A DNA stretch of 64,000 nucleotides. It comes from Bathynomus jamesi. Taxonomy: Eukaryota > Arthropoda > Malacostraca > Isopoda > Cirolanidae. A program made the position numbers and the translations under genes. This document shows, in pieces, positions 1 to 9,670 of this stretch. The stretch covers positions 301,501-365,500 of the forward strand of contig JAJOZX010003307.1 in the NCBI GenBank assembly GCA_023014485.1. Direction: 5' to 3'. The stretch's first letter is position 1. The number at the start of each line of letters is the position of its first letter. Below the pieces are notes generated by a model. The model saw nothing but the letters and a program-made list of their open reading frames with translations. It was not told the DNA's origin and ran no database searches.

Positions 1-529
1 CACTGTCTTTGAGGCTACAGTTATATACTACTCTGAGTTTTGTTGTTGGGGCATCTTGTCGATAAACCCCCCTGTGGGTTAAATAATGACAACCATCTTT
101 TTTAAAAGGGTTATTTGTTACTTCTTCAATGAAGCCTTTCTGTAGCTGTTCTTTGAAGACATCACTGTACTTTTTAATATTATTATCTTGTTTGAGTTTT
201 TTCATTACTTTATATAAATGTCCTTTAGCTACTTTGAGATTATCTCTTAAAGTTGGACAATTTATTTTCCAAGGTAACTCAATAAAATAACTATTGTCTT
301 TGCACTGAATGGTGTCTTCAAATCTTTCTACCATTAACTGATCTTCTGAAGTTTGATTTGTGTCATGTATACCCACAGATTCTAGCAACCATAAAGTTTG
401 AATTGCCTCATCCAAAGTTTCATTTGATAATGATGAATTAATGTTCTCAGTTGAGATAATATTATTCAAAGCGTTGCTATTCTTACAGGTGTTATGTAGG
501 ACTGAGTTGAGGCACATAGTATTTGTTGG
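1..529 (-). pseudogene. pol: BEL-1 pol, N-terminal part (Pao-type RT region)
   Basis: This is the stretch downstream of the gag-protease frame. It reads on in the same frame after an in-frame TGA (530-532) and corresponds to 51594-52120 of BEL-2. It contains the region before the RT palm, including the segment ending near CHYLTH. At about 66-72 a run of six C (six G in the coding sense) precedes a frame change; the same change is in BEL-2. The RT catalytic motifs lie beyond the window edge. Whether the stop and frame change are programmed or are decay is unresolved. Confidence 0.8.
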
Positions 530-2497
530 TCATGAACTATTTTGGTTTAGGTCTAGGTTGTATTTGGATAGGTCACCCAAAGGGGCTATCCCTGATGGAG
601 TCTGAATAGCTATACCATTACCTATCTTCACCTTGCCCTTATGAATAAGATTAATATAATCTGCCCCCGTTAACATTTCAATGTTAGCTACTGTGTTGTT
701 AGTGATATGTCTATCAGCTATTTTGTAGTGTTTTCCCAAATGATTTATGGTTTGTTCTAGTTTGGGTATAACCAGTTTGTTTTGTCCTACTTTAGAAATA
801 ATAACTGTTTCAATTTTCTCTAATTTATTTTCTAAATGTAGTTCCAGGTCAATTGTCTTATAGCTATTTTTGTCCGAGTTATCCTTAACAAAGGATGCAA
901 TATTGAGGTTTTGTTCATTCGGGTTTGGTGTCAAACCCAATTTATTAACTACATTTTGCGAAACAAATGTTTGTTGAGAACAACAGTCTATAAGACATCT
1001 CACTGGAGTGGTGCTACCCTCACTATTCACTAAGTCCAAAGTAATAGTTGGTAAAAGAATCTCAGTGTTTCTTGTTACGTTGTTTGAGCAAACAGAATGT
1101 CCCATGAAAGTGGCATTTTCTTGATTACCTTTGTTTGGTGGAGGTATCTTTTGAGTTTGAGTACTATTGTTTGGACACTTTGGTGAATCACACATTGATG
1201 AGACATGTCGTAAACTTTTACAAAACTTACACTTGAATCTTAATCTAGATTTACAGTCTTTCTTATAATGTCCCTGGCCAGTACACTTTTTACATAGGTT
1301 CAACTGTTCACATCTTTTAGCTCTTTGGTTAAAGTCTGAATATTTGTCACACCCAGTACTACTGTGTTCATTACTTGCACAAAATTTGCAATGTAGTGTG
1401 TAAGTTGAGGCAGCAGTTACATTAAAGTTCTGTAATGTAGGTGTTCGTGTATTACAGTTGGTCACATTTGATTCTACAGTATCAAGTTTTGTCTGTTTGG
1501 CTGTAGCTAGTTGGTCTCTGGGAACAGTCTTTGGTTTATCCATAGTCTGGGTCTTATTTTGTGTTGGAATATTTCTCAATTTGTAATTAGTTAGGATATT
1601 GGGAAAGTGTTTTCTGATATCTTCAAGATTAGGATAATTTTCTCCCGTCTTTAGAGCTAAAATATCTTTAACCCTCAAAGGAAGGCACCTAAGAACTATG
1701 CCTTGTATAATCCAAGATGAAGCTTTAATATCTATCTCATTGCTAACCAGTTGTCCTATAATAGCTTCTAATTTTGTATAAAAATTTTCCATATCACTAT
1801 GGTTATCTTTTATGGGTGCAAAATCAAAAATTTGTTGAGATAATTCATATACAATCTCATCTTTATTAATGTAATTACGTTTTAAGAGATCAATAGCTAC
1901 TTCATATGAATTCCCTACGGCTGGTAAATAGGCTATCAGGTTATAGGCTGGGCCTTTAAGGAAACTAGTTAAGTAGCTAAACTTATCAACAGTTGAAATA
2001 TAAGGTTTATTACCTATTAAACTCTCAAATTTGTCAATGAAAGATGGGAATTGTACCGTGTCCCCTTCAAATGTTGGTACTAGCAAAATGGGCAACTGAG
2101 CCCTCAATTCTTGTGACTCAGGATTTAGCATGCCACTTAAATTTTGTTGAAGGTTAGCTCTACTTTGATTAAAATCAGAATTAGGTTTATTTGGTGTTAA
2201 GTCAGTCAAACGAGACCGTAGTCTCCTTATTTGCTGTTCAATTGAGATTACCTGATCATCATTATCAGCGTAAAGGTCTATCAATTGTTCTTCAGCCATT
2301 TCGGATTCAACTAACTCTGAAATACTCTCATCAATGGCTATTATTTCCTTCTTTTTAGTTTCCAATTTAAGAATTACACACTCTAAATCTTCCTTACCTG
2401 GTTGTGTAATATTGTTAAAAGTTTTCACGGCCTTTGTAACAGCTCCCAACTTTGCCCCCCTTTTCTTTTTTAACTTTTTCAATTCCGCACTGTCCAT
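530..2497 (-). CDS. gag: BEL-1 Gag-protease polyprotein
   Basis: A 655-residue uninterrupted frame. Seen: a charged, coiled-coil-like N-terminus (residues 1-100); a capsid-like segment of the DUF1759 type around 140-200 (TFEGDTVQFPSF, then EKFSYLT/LKGPAYNL-type motifs); and three cysteine-rich knuckles between about 365 and 440, of which the clearest is CKKCTGQGHYKKDC (C-X2-C-X4-H-X4-C). A retropepsin-like segment starts near residue 500 with LIDCCSQQTFV. Known: BEL Gag assembles the particle, the knuckles bind RNA, and the protease matures the polyprotein. Odd: the usual D-S/T-G catalytic triad appears as D-C-C. The frame ends with TGA, and pol continues in the same frame after it. The start is the first Met after the leader and matches the start codon in BEL-2. 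Confidence 0.9.
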   Translation of the reverse strand: MDSAELKKLKKKRGAKLGAVTKAVKTFNNITQPGKEDLECVILKLETKKKEIIAIDESISELVESEMAEEQLIDLYADNDDQVISIEQQIRRLRSRLTDLTPNKPNSDFNQSRANLQQNLSGMLNPESQELRAQLPILLVPTFEGDTVQFPSFIDKFESLIGNKPYISTVDKFSYLTSFLKGPAYNLIAYLPAVGNSYEVAIDLLKRNYINKDEIVYELSQQIFDFAPIKDNHSDMENFYTKLEAIIGQLVSNEIDIKASSWIIQGIVLRCLPLRVKDILALKTGENYPNLEDIRKHFPNILTNYKLRNIPTQNKTQTMDKPKTVPRDQLATAKQTKLDTVESNVTNCNTRTPTLQNFNVTAASTYTLHCKFCASNEHSSTGCDKYSDFNQRAKRCEQLNLCKKCTGQGHYKKDCKSRLRFKCKFCKSLRHVSSMCDSPKCPNNSTQTQKIPPPNKGNQENATFMGHSVCSNNVTRNTEILLPTITLDLVNSEGSTTPVRCLIDCCSQQTFVSQNVVNKLGLTPNPNEQNLNIASFVKDNSDKNSYKTIDLELHLENKLEKIETVIISKVGQNKLVIPKLEQTINHLGKHYKIADRHITNNTVANIEMLTGADYINLIHKGKVKIGNGIAIQTPSGIAPLGDLSKYNLDLNQNSS

Positions 2498-2806
2498 GTT
2501 TAAGTCAAAATTGTTTAACTGGGGATCGTAATGAAATAGAGGACAAGAAGAAATTACCAGAGAAGAGAGATCACAGACAAACAGTCAAGTTTTAAATTTG
2601 GTTTAATCCCCCCCCAAGTACTTATGTGTCACTCAGGTCTAAGCTTATAAGAGAATGAGACTCCTTAAATGTAAATGTTTCCTAGTTAGGCCCTAGGTTG
2701 TAGACCTAATTAGGCTTGATTAGGTTAGGCTTAATCTTAGGCTTAGGCTAGACCATTTAGCCTAATTCTGCAATTTTTGTTAAGTAAGGTTAAGGTTTGT
2801 TTATTC

Positions 2807-2824
2807 CCCACACACGGACCACCA
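2807..2824 (-). promoter_or_regulatory. BEL-1 tRNA primer-binding site
   Basis: One base inside the LTR end, the minus strand reads TGGTGGTCCGTGTGTGGG, starting with the TGG that pairs with a tRNA 3' CCA. The identical segment follows the 5' LTR of BEL-2. I did not identify the tRNA. Confidence 0.65.
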
Positions 2825-2825
2825 A

Positions 2826-3552
2826 TGTGAAAAATGCTCTGTATGAATTGGTCCACAATTAACCCACCCCTTATATCTCCAGTCTAACTATAGAGTAGAT
2901 TAAGTCTAGCCCTGTAGGGGTCAGCCTAGAGATTCCGGAAATGGTCCAGAGCGGGCAGATAAATTGAGGTCCACAGTAGGATTCCTCACCAAACTAGGTT
3001 AGGGCAATCTACCTTCACCTTTGTTAAGCTATGAGTTGATGCTGGGTCTTAGGCCACAATGTAGGCCTAAGTTGTCTGACCCAGCTTAATTTAATGAGTC
3101 TTCTAAGTTAGAACTTAGAAGATCTAACTGGGCTAAAAACACAATTAGTCACTTACTGCTAGTTATTAGAGAGTCCCTTTTCCCGTCTTGTTTGTTTATT
3201 AAGAGCGTACTTGCTGGTGGGGATCTTATTTTCTTGTCTGTTCTTCTCCCTTCCCTCGTTCCGTCTTATCGCCCCGTTCCTCGTTTTCGTTCTCCTTTTA
3301 GCGGGGCTTTTTCCACCAGCGTCGTCTTGGTTTTTCCGGTTGGTTGATCGGTAATGTATATCTATTACCGAGCACGCTCTTGTCACACAGTATATAAATA
3401 CTAGTGTGGAGAATAACTCTGGTGAGCAACCAATTGGTTTCATTCACCCAGTTATTGACATAAAAGGAATTTAATAATTGTTAGATTAACTACCTACCTA
3501 CTCAGTGAACCACTTTCGTTACCTCCCAACTACCCACTCATCAGTTTTCCAT
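2826..3552 (-). repeat. BEL-1 5' LTR
   Basis: About 727 bp matching the 675-677-bp LTRs of BEL-2 in reverse orientation. It starts ATGGAAAACTGATG on the minus strand and ends in AGCATTTTTCACA-like sequence. It contains a TATATA stretch (about 3388-3394) usable as a promoter. It is longer than the BEL-2 LTRs, mainly in the region around 3160-3300. Open frames inside it are not genes. Confidence 0.88.
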
Positions 3553-3618
3553 ACAGAACTTTGCCGAAAAATAGTCACTGACTCAGTCTTGGGCTGGAAT
3601 CTGGTTCATGAAGGACCA

Positions 3619-4218
3619 TGTTATTATTATTATTTTTTTTTTATTGGGTTCAAAATCCCAGCTGAGCCGTGAACGGCCAAGCTCTGAAGGGCCAGTTCAA
3701 CCTACAGCCCAAGTTAAGCTAGAATTAAAAACTTACGGACTTGGAAGTCCTATTAGGTCCTACCTCAGGGTTGCTGACCCGATGTGGGCCTACCTTAGGC
3801 CTCAGTTGCATGAATTTAAGATAAAAAACAAAAGGGGCACTATTTATGGTCTTTCTAAACCTTGCAACAACAACACAACCTGCACTATTGCACGATGCAA
3901 CAATCTTGTATCTAAACAACCAAACTGAATTGCAAGAGAGCTCTCTATAAGAACACACCCTGTACGGCATTCCACAAACGAGTAGAAAAGACGCGCAGCG
4001 CCCCAAAAAATGATGCGACAAGAGTGCCCAAACAATGATGCCACAAGAGCCCAAAAATGCTAGCTCTAAATTAAGTGAATTTTTCACTAACCTTACAATT
4101 ATGAGATGGATATATATACACCTTAACTTAATATATACAAGCAATGCTGCATCAATCAGCTTAGTCATCATATCGCCTTGGGACAACAATGGTTCTTCCT
4201 CTTCTAGATTTTCTAACA
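3619..4218 (-). repeat. Solo LTR, copy A (BEL-3 family)
   Basis: One of three copies of a roughly 600-bp repeat (others at 46236-46845 and 56206-56814). On the minus strand it starts TGTTAGAAAATC and ends in an A-rich AATAATAATAACA tract after AATAAA-like sequence, i.e. TG...CA ends. Copy C adjoins a BEL pol gene and behaves as its 3' LTR, so A is read as a solo LTR. It contains a near-duplicate of about 25 bp (GGCATCATTGTTTGGGC-like). No clear target duplication is visible. Confidence 0.7.
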
Positions 4219-4222
4219 CCTA

Positions 4223-4453
4223 ATGGCTAAATCGCCAGCCCCGCTCTGCCCTACCTGCCATGCTCCCATCACTGTCGTACATCTCCTGGTCGGATGTCAA
4301 AACTTGTCCGCTCTTCGTTGTAGATGTTTCCCTCACTTGGCCGAAATTCCCATACCCGAGCGTCTACAATTCATGCTCGCTGAGGGCCCCCATTTTTCGG
4401 AGGAAGCGATTTCCCGTTTCCTCACTTATTCCCACCTGTTTCAACGGGTCTGA
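4223..4453 (+). pseudogene. LINE reverse-transcriptase C-terminal fragment with CCHC knuckle
   Basis: A 76-residue frame with CPTCHAPITVVHLLVGC near the N-terminus: a C-X2-C-X8-H-X4-C knuckle typical of the tail of ORF2 proteins in non-LTR retrotransposons of the Jockey/I type, followed by short leucine-rich helices. After the stop comes about 110 bp of C-rich 3' UTR-like sequence, then AAATAAAGAAAGG and a (TA)n tract. Only the last part of the element is present; the upstream side is the solo LTR. Function of the fragment: none expected. Confidence 0.6.
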
Positions 4454-4575
4454 GACCAGGCCCCCCCTACCCACTACCCAGTAACTGAACACTACATCTC
4501 CCTCCCCTGGTCTATCATCCCCAACTCAGTAACACCACTCACCTACTGCCTCGCTGAGATATGTACCACACTAGG

Positions 4576-4602
4576 TACGAATCGGTGGTAAAATAAAGAA
4601 AG

Positions 4603-4668
<66 letters not shown>

Positions 4669-4696
4669 CTTTCTTTATTTTACCGCCGATTCGTAT
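4576..4696. repeat. Inverted repeat around a (TA)n tract
   Basis: TACGAATCGGTGGTAAAATA... (4576-4606) returns in reverse complement as ...TATTTTACCGCCGATTCGTA (4665-4696) on the other side of about 62 bp of (TA)n. It is one of several (TA)n-centred palindromes in the window. Confidence 0.8.
4604..4666. repeat. (TA)n microsatellite
   Basis: Uninterrupted alternating AT, about 31 units. Confidence 0.97.
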
Positions 4697-4757
4697 CTCT
4701 TGTTTTCATATTCATATTGAGGATAAGGTTCCCGAAGAACACTTCTATCGTAACTAT
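4692..4757 (-). repeat. Penelope terminal-repeat fragment, inverted copy
   Basis: Reverse complement of 10998-11060, the terminal repeat of the Penelope-like element at 10998-13945. It marks the left end of the giant inverted duplication. Confidence 0.8.
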
Positions 4758-4777
4758 ATATATATATATATATATAT

Positions 4778-6055
4778 TAGTGATGTAGGTCACATCCGCG
4801 GAACATCCGCACATTTTCTCGCATCCGCATCCGCACCCGCATCCGCACTTTGGACTGCGGATGTCGTGCGGATGTGGACCGTTGAGATAAAATGTCATTA
4901 ATAAGCGGAAATTATCAAATTCTACTATATTAATAGAACTAGTTCATTGTGCGCAAAAGTGATGCAAGCGACAAGACGAGAGGCTGTTCTTGTATGAAGT
5001 TACTCTCTTGCAACCTACTTAGATCCACGTTACAAAGCTAAGTTATTTTCACCTAGTACATTAGAACGAGTTAAATCATCACTTGGCAAAGCAGTTGAAG
5101 AGCTTCAATCTCTTGAATCTGTCGCTTCGCCACCCACCAAAAGAATAAAAGTTTCAGTGACAGAACCAACACCTTCAACAAGCAAATCTATCACAGAATC
5201 TGTCTCTCAGTTTCTTGAGTCAAGCAGCAATGACGAGACCTACGCGATGTCAAAAGATGTAGTAAAAATGATCGAGAGCTATCACCAAGAAAAACGCCTG
5301 GCTGCATGTGACAATCCTATTAGTTGGTGGAAAAATACGCAGAATATCTATCCATACTTGAGTAAACTTGCAAGGAAACATTTAGCCTGTCCTCCAACAA
5401 ACGTACCAAGCGAGAGATTATTTAGCAGTGCTGGATTAATATATGATGAAAAGAGAAACAGACTGGCAGCAGAAAAGGCAGAAAAATTAATGTTCCTTAA
5501 GCATAACCTTCCTATAATTAAGTTTGAACATTAAACGATGAACATCTTAGTTTACTTTATTTTAATTACTCATTTATAAATATGCCTAATAAAACTTTAA
5601 ACTTAATATAAATAGTTATCAAGCTAATTAAAGATCTCTTTCTATAAGGGCGGAGGTTGGGGAAAGAGGTCGGTGGGGTGCATTTGAGTTGGGTTCACGT
5701 CCCGCATCCTGGTAACACAATTATGGTTTCTAATTGTGGCTGAAACTCAACAAAATATAACGAATTTATTTGCAGACGAATTCACTAATTGATTTCTATA
5801 TTAGTTAGATGCTTGATATTATTTTATATGTTCAGAGAAAAGTACAGCAATTATTGTACAATTAATCAATTATACTACATTATAGCTACAGCTCTCTCTA
5901 TATAATAACTTATTATATACGTTAAACACAACAAATCTCGAATATATCCTAAAAATAACAAAAATGTAGACATCCGCATCCGCGGATGTTGAAATCAAAC
6001 ATCCTCATCCGCATCCGCATCCGCGGATGTGAAAAAAATGACATCCGCTACATCA

Positions 6056-6058
<3 letters not shown>
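4778..6058 (+). mobile_element. Deleted hAT element with CATCCG subterminal arrays, copy 1
   Basis: Ends are TAGTGATGTAG... and ...CTACATCACTA, inverted to each other and lying in (TA)n, so the 8-bp target duplication expected of hAT cannot be told from flanking repeats. Both subterminal regions are packed with CATCCG/CGGATG hexamers (about 4790-4880 and 5970-6050). Only the C-terminal part of the transposase remains. A near-identical inverted copy is at 9671-10969. Confidence 0.82.
5157..5534 (+). pseudogene. hAT transposase C-terminal (dimerisation) domain, copy 1
   Basis: A 125-residue frame; coding similarity starts earlier, near 5010, with a TYLDPRYKAKLF motif in another frame segment. 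Seen: NPISWWKNTQNIYPYLSKLA followed by the hAT signature PPTNVPSERLFSSAGL and a KRNRL/LMFLKHN end. Known: this domain mediates dimerisation of hAT transposases such as the ZBED group. The N-terminal BED finger and the RNase H core are missing, so the element is not autonomous. The mirrored copy differs here by F to I in SERLFSS. Confidence 0.88.

Positions 6059-6086
<28 letters not shown>
6059..6086. repeat. (TA)n microsatellite
   Basis: Alternating TA between the hAT end and the Penelope 3' end; mirrored at 9653-9670. Confidence 0.9.
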
Positions 6087-6090
<4 letters not shown>

Positions 6091-6129
6091 AATAAAACCA
6101 CGAAGGAAAAAAGAAACACAAAGGGGTGC

Positions 6130-6165
6130 TCAAGCGCTTTCGTCTAATGACATCCTCAGGAACAC
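6130..6165 (-). ncRNA. Possible hammerhead-type ribozyme core in Penelope end
   Basis: Minus strand reads CTGAGGA, then a 3-bp hairpin (GTC/GAC with loop ATTA), then GAAAG. This is the order CUGANGA - stem II - GAAA of a hammerhead core. A bulged T follows CTGAGGA, and stems I and III were not resolved. Same motif at 9190-9230 and twice near 19900-19960. Confidence 0.3.
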
Positions 6166-6233
6166 TGGAGTGAAAGGACAGATCAAGGCAATATATAGGT
6201 TACAAAAATAAACATACATACATACATATTCAC

Positions 6234-6266
<33 letters not shown>

Positions 6267-6463
6267 CATATATATAGTAAGCATAGAAAAAAATTGTGGG
6301 AGGAGCCAACATTTATATGGTCACAGAAGAATAAAGAAATAAAAATAAATATAAATAAAATTGAGAAAAAAAATTAATTACAAAATAGTGCCTTAGTGAT
6401 ATATATGTCACAGCCTAAATAATCATAAAGAAATAAACAGGCAAATAAAAAAAACCCATAAAT

Positions 6464-6476
<13 letters not shown>

Positions 6477-6529
<53 letters not shown>
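6477..6529. repeat. (TA)n microsatellite
   Basis: Alternating TA with a few TACATA interruptions, inside the Penelope 3' UTR; mirrored near 8829-8875. Confidence 0.9.
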
Positions 6530-6533
<4 letters not shown>

Positions 6534-6589
6534 ACACTTTTAGCACTTTGGCCGACCTTCAATATAAATTCAAATGGCTTTTTTATGGG

Positions 6590-6630
<41 letters not shown>

Positions 6631-7059
6631 TAAAAAATAATAATAATAAATTGAAAGATAAATTTTAAGAGAGGCACACCAATTTATAAGGGAACAATTA
6701 CCACATATGCATATTATAGTCACAAACGAATAAAAAAGTACAAGTAAATATAAATTGGAAAACAAAATGATGCCTAGATGATATATAAAGAACAATAAAA
6801 TATATATACAACATATATACGGTATATATACGAAATATAAACGCAAGATATACAGAATATATATATATATATATATATATGCATAAGGGAAAAAAAAATT
6901 ACCAAATTTGTTTTTATAATTATTGTCTGAGAAAACGGTAGGTCGCAAAAGAATAAAGAAATAAAAATAAATATAAATTGAAAAAATTACAAATAATACA
7001 CGTACACATGTATACCCACATAACCAAATATATATATACATATACACACATATATACAA

Positions 7060-7102
<43 letters not shown>

Positions 7103-7613
7103 CAAGCTTGACCTTCACGAAATGAGAAATCATCCCGCAGAACCTTTGTGAGGTTGTAAGGTAAGGTAAGGTACATACACATATACATATATATATATAT
7201 ATATATTTAACTGCATACATACATACATACATACATATACACACATACATACATACATATACACACATATACATACAAACACATTTAACTGCAATGACCA
7301 CACACATACTCACATACACATACATACATACACATACACGCATACAGCAAAAAATTGAAAAATAAAATTGTAAGGGAAACAACAGACAAAAACAAATTTT
7401 TTACCAAAGATTTAACAACCTGCCCTTTTTGTTTAAATCCATTCTGAAGGAATTCAGAGCAACGGGATCAAGTTGAAACAGACCTTTACTCATGTTAAGG
7501 TTATTTGTAAGTTGAATTATAGCCGACTCAAGAATATTTCTATTAACAATGTTGCTAGAGTGAAACAAAACTGAAACATTATTCCAATCAATTTGTCAGA
7601 GTTATCCCATTGT

Positions 7614-7806
7614 ATTGATTGGAATAATGTTTCAGTTTTGTTTCACTCTAGCAACATTGTTAGATAGAAATATTCTTGAGTCGGCTATAATTCAACTTAC
7701 AAATAACCTTAACATGAGTAAAGGTCTGTTTCAACTTGATCCCGTTGCTCTGAATTCCTTCAGAATGGATTTAAACAAAAAGGGCAGGTTGTTAAATCTT
7801 TGGTAA
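7614..7806 (+). pseudogene. Penelope-like endonuclease C-terminal tail (mirrored at about 7400-7592 minus)
   Basis: A 63-residue frame preceded in another frame by IDWNNVSVLFHSSN. The segment NILESAIIQLTNNLN and GLFQLDPVALN resembles the region that follows the GIY-YIG nuclease in Penelope-like elements, where a conserved E sits in a (K/I)LESA motif. It is cut at the palindrome centre, so no RT or nuclease core is present. I give moderate weight to the family call. Confidence 0.5.
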
Positions 7807-8826
7807 AAAATTTGTTTTTGTCTGTTGTTTCCCTTACAATTTTATTTTTCAATTTTTTGCTGTATGCGTGTATGTGTATGTATGTATGTGTATGTGAGTA
7901 TGTGTGTGGTCATTGCAGTTAAATGTGTTTGTATGTATATGTGTGTATATGTATGTATGTATGTGTGTATATGTATGTATGTATGTATGTATGCAGTTAA
8001 ATATATATATATTATATATATATATATATATATGTATATGTGTATGTACCTTACCTTACCTTACAACCTCACAAAGGTTCTGCGGGATGATTTCTCATTT
8101 CGTGAAGGTCAAGCTTGTATATATATATATATATTATGTGTGTGTGTGTGTGTGTGTGTTTGTATATATGTGTGTATATGTATATATATATTTGGTTATG
8201 TGGGTATACATGTGTACGTGTATTATTTGTAATTTTTTCAATTTATATTTATTTTTATTTCTTTATTCTTTTGCGACCTACCGTTTTCTCAGACAATAAT
8301 TATAAAAACAAATTTGGTAATTTTTTTTTCCCTTATGCATATATATATATATATATATATATATTCTGTATATATTGCGTTTATATTTCGTATATATACC
8401 GTATATATGTTGTATATATATTTTATTGTTCTTTATATATCATCTAGGCATCATTTTGTTTTCCAATTTATATTTACTTGTACTTTTTTATTCGTTTGTG
8501 ACTATAATATGCATATGTGGTAATTGTTCCCTTATAAATTGGTGTGCCTCTCTTAAAATTTATCTTTCAATTTATTATTATTATTTTTTATTTTTTTAAT
8601 AATTTTTTTTTTTTTTTTTTTTTTTTTTTCTTTATTTTTTTGACATATATATCAATTTGGCAGCATCTATTAAATCGATTGTAAAACTTCCCTCTTGAGC
8701 TTGAATTGGTAGACTCCACTTACAATATTTATATTTATTTTTATTTCTTTATTCTTTTGTGACCTGTTCCATAAAAAAGCCATTTGAATTTATATTGAAG
8801 GTCGGCCAAAGTGCTAAAAGTGTCTT

Positions 8827-8859
<33 letters not shown>

Positions 8860-9073
8860 ATATATATGTATGTATGTATATTTATGGGTTTTTTTTATTT
8901 GCCTGTTTATTTCTTTATGATTATTTAGGCTGTGACATATATATCACTAAGGCACTATTTTGTAATTAATTTTTTCTCAATTTATATTTATATTTATTTT
9001 TATTTCTTTATTCTTCTGTGACCATATAAATGTTGGCTCCTCCCACAATTTTTTTCTATGCTTACTATATATG

Positions 9074-9121
<48 letters not shown>

Positions 9122-9189
9122 GTGAATATGTATGTATGTATGTTTATTTTTGTAACCTATATATTGCCTTGATCTGTCCTTTCACTCCA

Positions 9190-9230
9190 GTGTTCCTGAG
9201 GATGTCATTAGACGAAAGTGCTTGAGCACC
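9190..9230 (+). ncRNA. Possible hammerhead-type ribozyme core, mirrored copy
   Basis: CTGAGGA at 9196-9202 and GAAAG at 9214-9218 bracket the GTC/GAC hairpin. Same limits as the copy at 6130-6165. Confidence 0.3.
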
Positions 9231-9330
9231 CCTTTGTGTTTCTTTTTTCCTTCGTGGTTTTATTCATCATAAATACTTTTCACGTGTCACTTTCGTGAAA
9301 TAATTTTTCATATATATATATATATATATA

Positions 9331-9650
9331 ACTGCAATGACCACGCAGTATATAAATGAATAGAAACTACATAAGTATTAAGGAACGTTTCTGCACTGCG
9401 TGGTCATTGCAGTTAAATGCACATATTCACGATTTGCGAGGGTGCCCTCTCAGGGCATTGGTTTCTGACCTATGTGGGAGAATTTCGATTTGAGAATGAT
9501 CGAGGTCCGTAGTGTAATGGTAGCGCATCCAACCGGCAATTGGAAGGCCCTGGGTTCGATTCCCGGGCGGTTCGCCTCATTTTTCATTTATTCGTGATTT
9601 CTCTTCCTCGTGTGCAGAAACGTTCCTTAATACTTATGTCGTTTCTATTC
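9331..9650. repeat. Nested inverted repeats flanking a tRNA-like unit
   Basis: ACTGCAATGACCACGCAGT (9332-9350) is inverted at 9395-9413. CATAAGTATTAAGGAACG-type sequence (about 9368-9397) is inverted at 9611-9643. The tRNA-like segment 9502-9578 lies in the loop. This block exists only in the right arm of the giant palindrome, so it was either inserted there or lost from the left. Confidence 0.75.
9502..9578 (+). other. tRNA-like sequence (SINE head or tRNA pseudogene)
   Basis: Good Pol III box A (TAGTGTAATGG) and box B (GGTTCGATTCC), and an anticodon-like arm TCCAA-CCGGCAA-TTGGA. The acceptor halves pair poorly and position 33 is C rather than T, so a working tRNA is unlikely. A tRNA-derived SINE head fits better. 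Confidence 0.6.
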
Positions 9651-9670
9651 ATATATATAAATATATATAT

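Larger units (their letters stand above)
1..3552 (-). mobile_element. BEL/Pao LTR retrotransposon BEL-1 (5' part, cut by window edge)
   Basis: Seen: reading on the minus strand, an LTR (3552 to 2826), a primer-binding site, a gag-protease frame and the start of pol run off the left edge of the window. The layout and gag/pol sequence match BEL-2 at 48630-56095 almost base for base, but on the opposite strand. Known: BEL/Pao elements carry gag, aspartic protease, RT, RNase H and integrase in this order. The 3' part and 3' LTR lie outside the window, so target duplication cannot be tested. The BEL-1 gag frame is uninterrupted, unlike BEL-2. Confidence 0.92.
6086..9270. mobile_element. Two Penelope-like 3' ends joined head to head
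   Basis: Palindrome of about 1.5-kb arms. Each arm runs from a short coding tail at the centre (about 7440-7592 minus; 7614-7806 plus) through a long microsatellite-rich 3' UTR to an end with ATGAATAAAACCACGAAGG-like sequence. The coding tail contains IDWNNVSVLFHSSN and ILESAIIQ motifs, which resemble the region after the GIY-YIG domain in Penelope-like endonucleases. Known: Penelope-like elements often occur as truncated inverted or tandem pairs. The long CA/TA-rich frames inside (rich in Y, I, C, V) are not genes. Confidence 0.68.

Noticed and set aside
3159..3443. Frame of 94 residues (and similar frames at 48721-49004 and 55510-55793)
   Set aside because: All lie in BEL LTRs and recur because the LTR recurs; composition is basic and non-homologous between copies.
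3725..4219. Frame of 164 residues starting LENLEEEEPLLSQ
   Set aside because: It is the LTR of BEL-3 read out of frame relative to the pol tail; recurs at 46595-46966 with different breaks.
6130..8600. Many overlapping frames rich in Y, I, C, V and M on both strands
   Set aside because: They are translations of (TA)n, (CA)n and (CATA)n tracts in Penelope 3' UTRs; no complex domain and stops vary with repeat length.
9502..9578. Functional tRNA gene
   Set aside because: Boxes A and B are good, but acceptor pairing is poor and position 33 is C.
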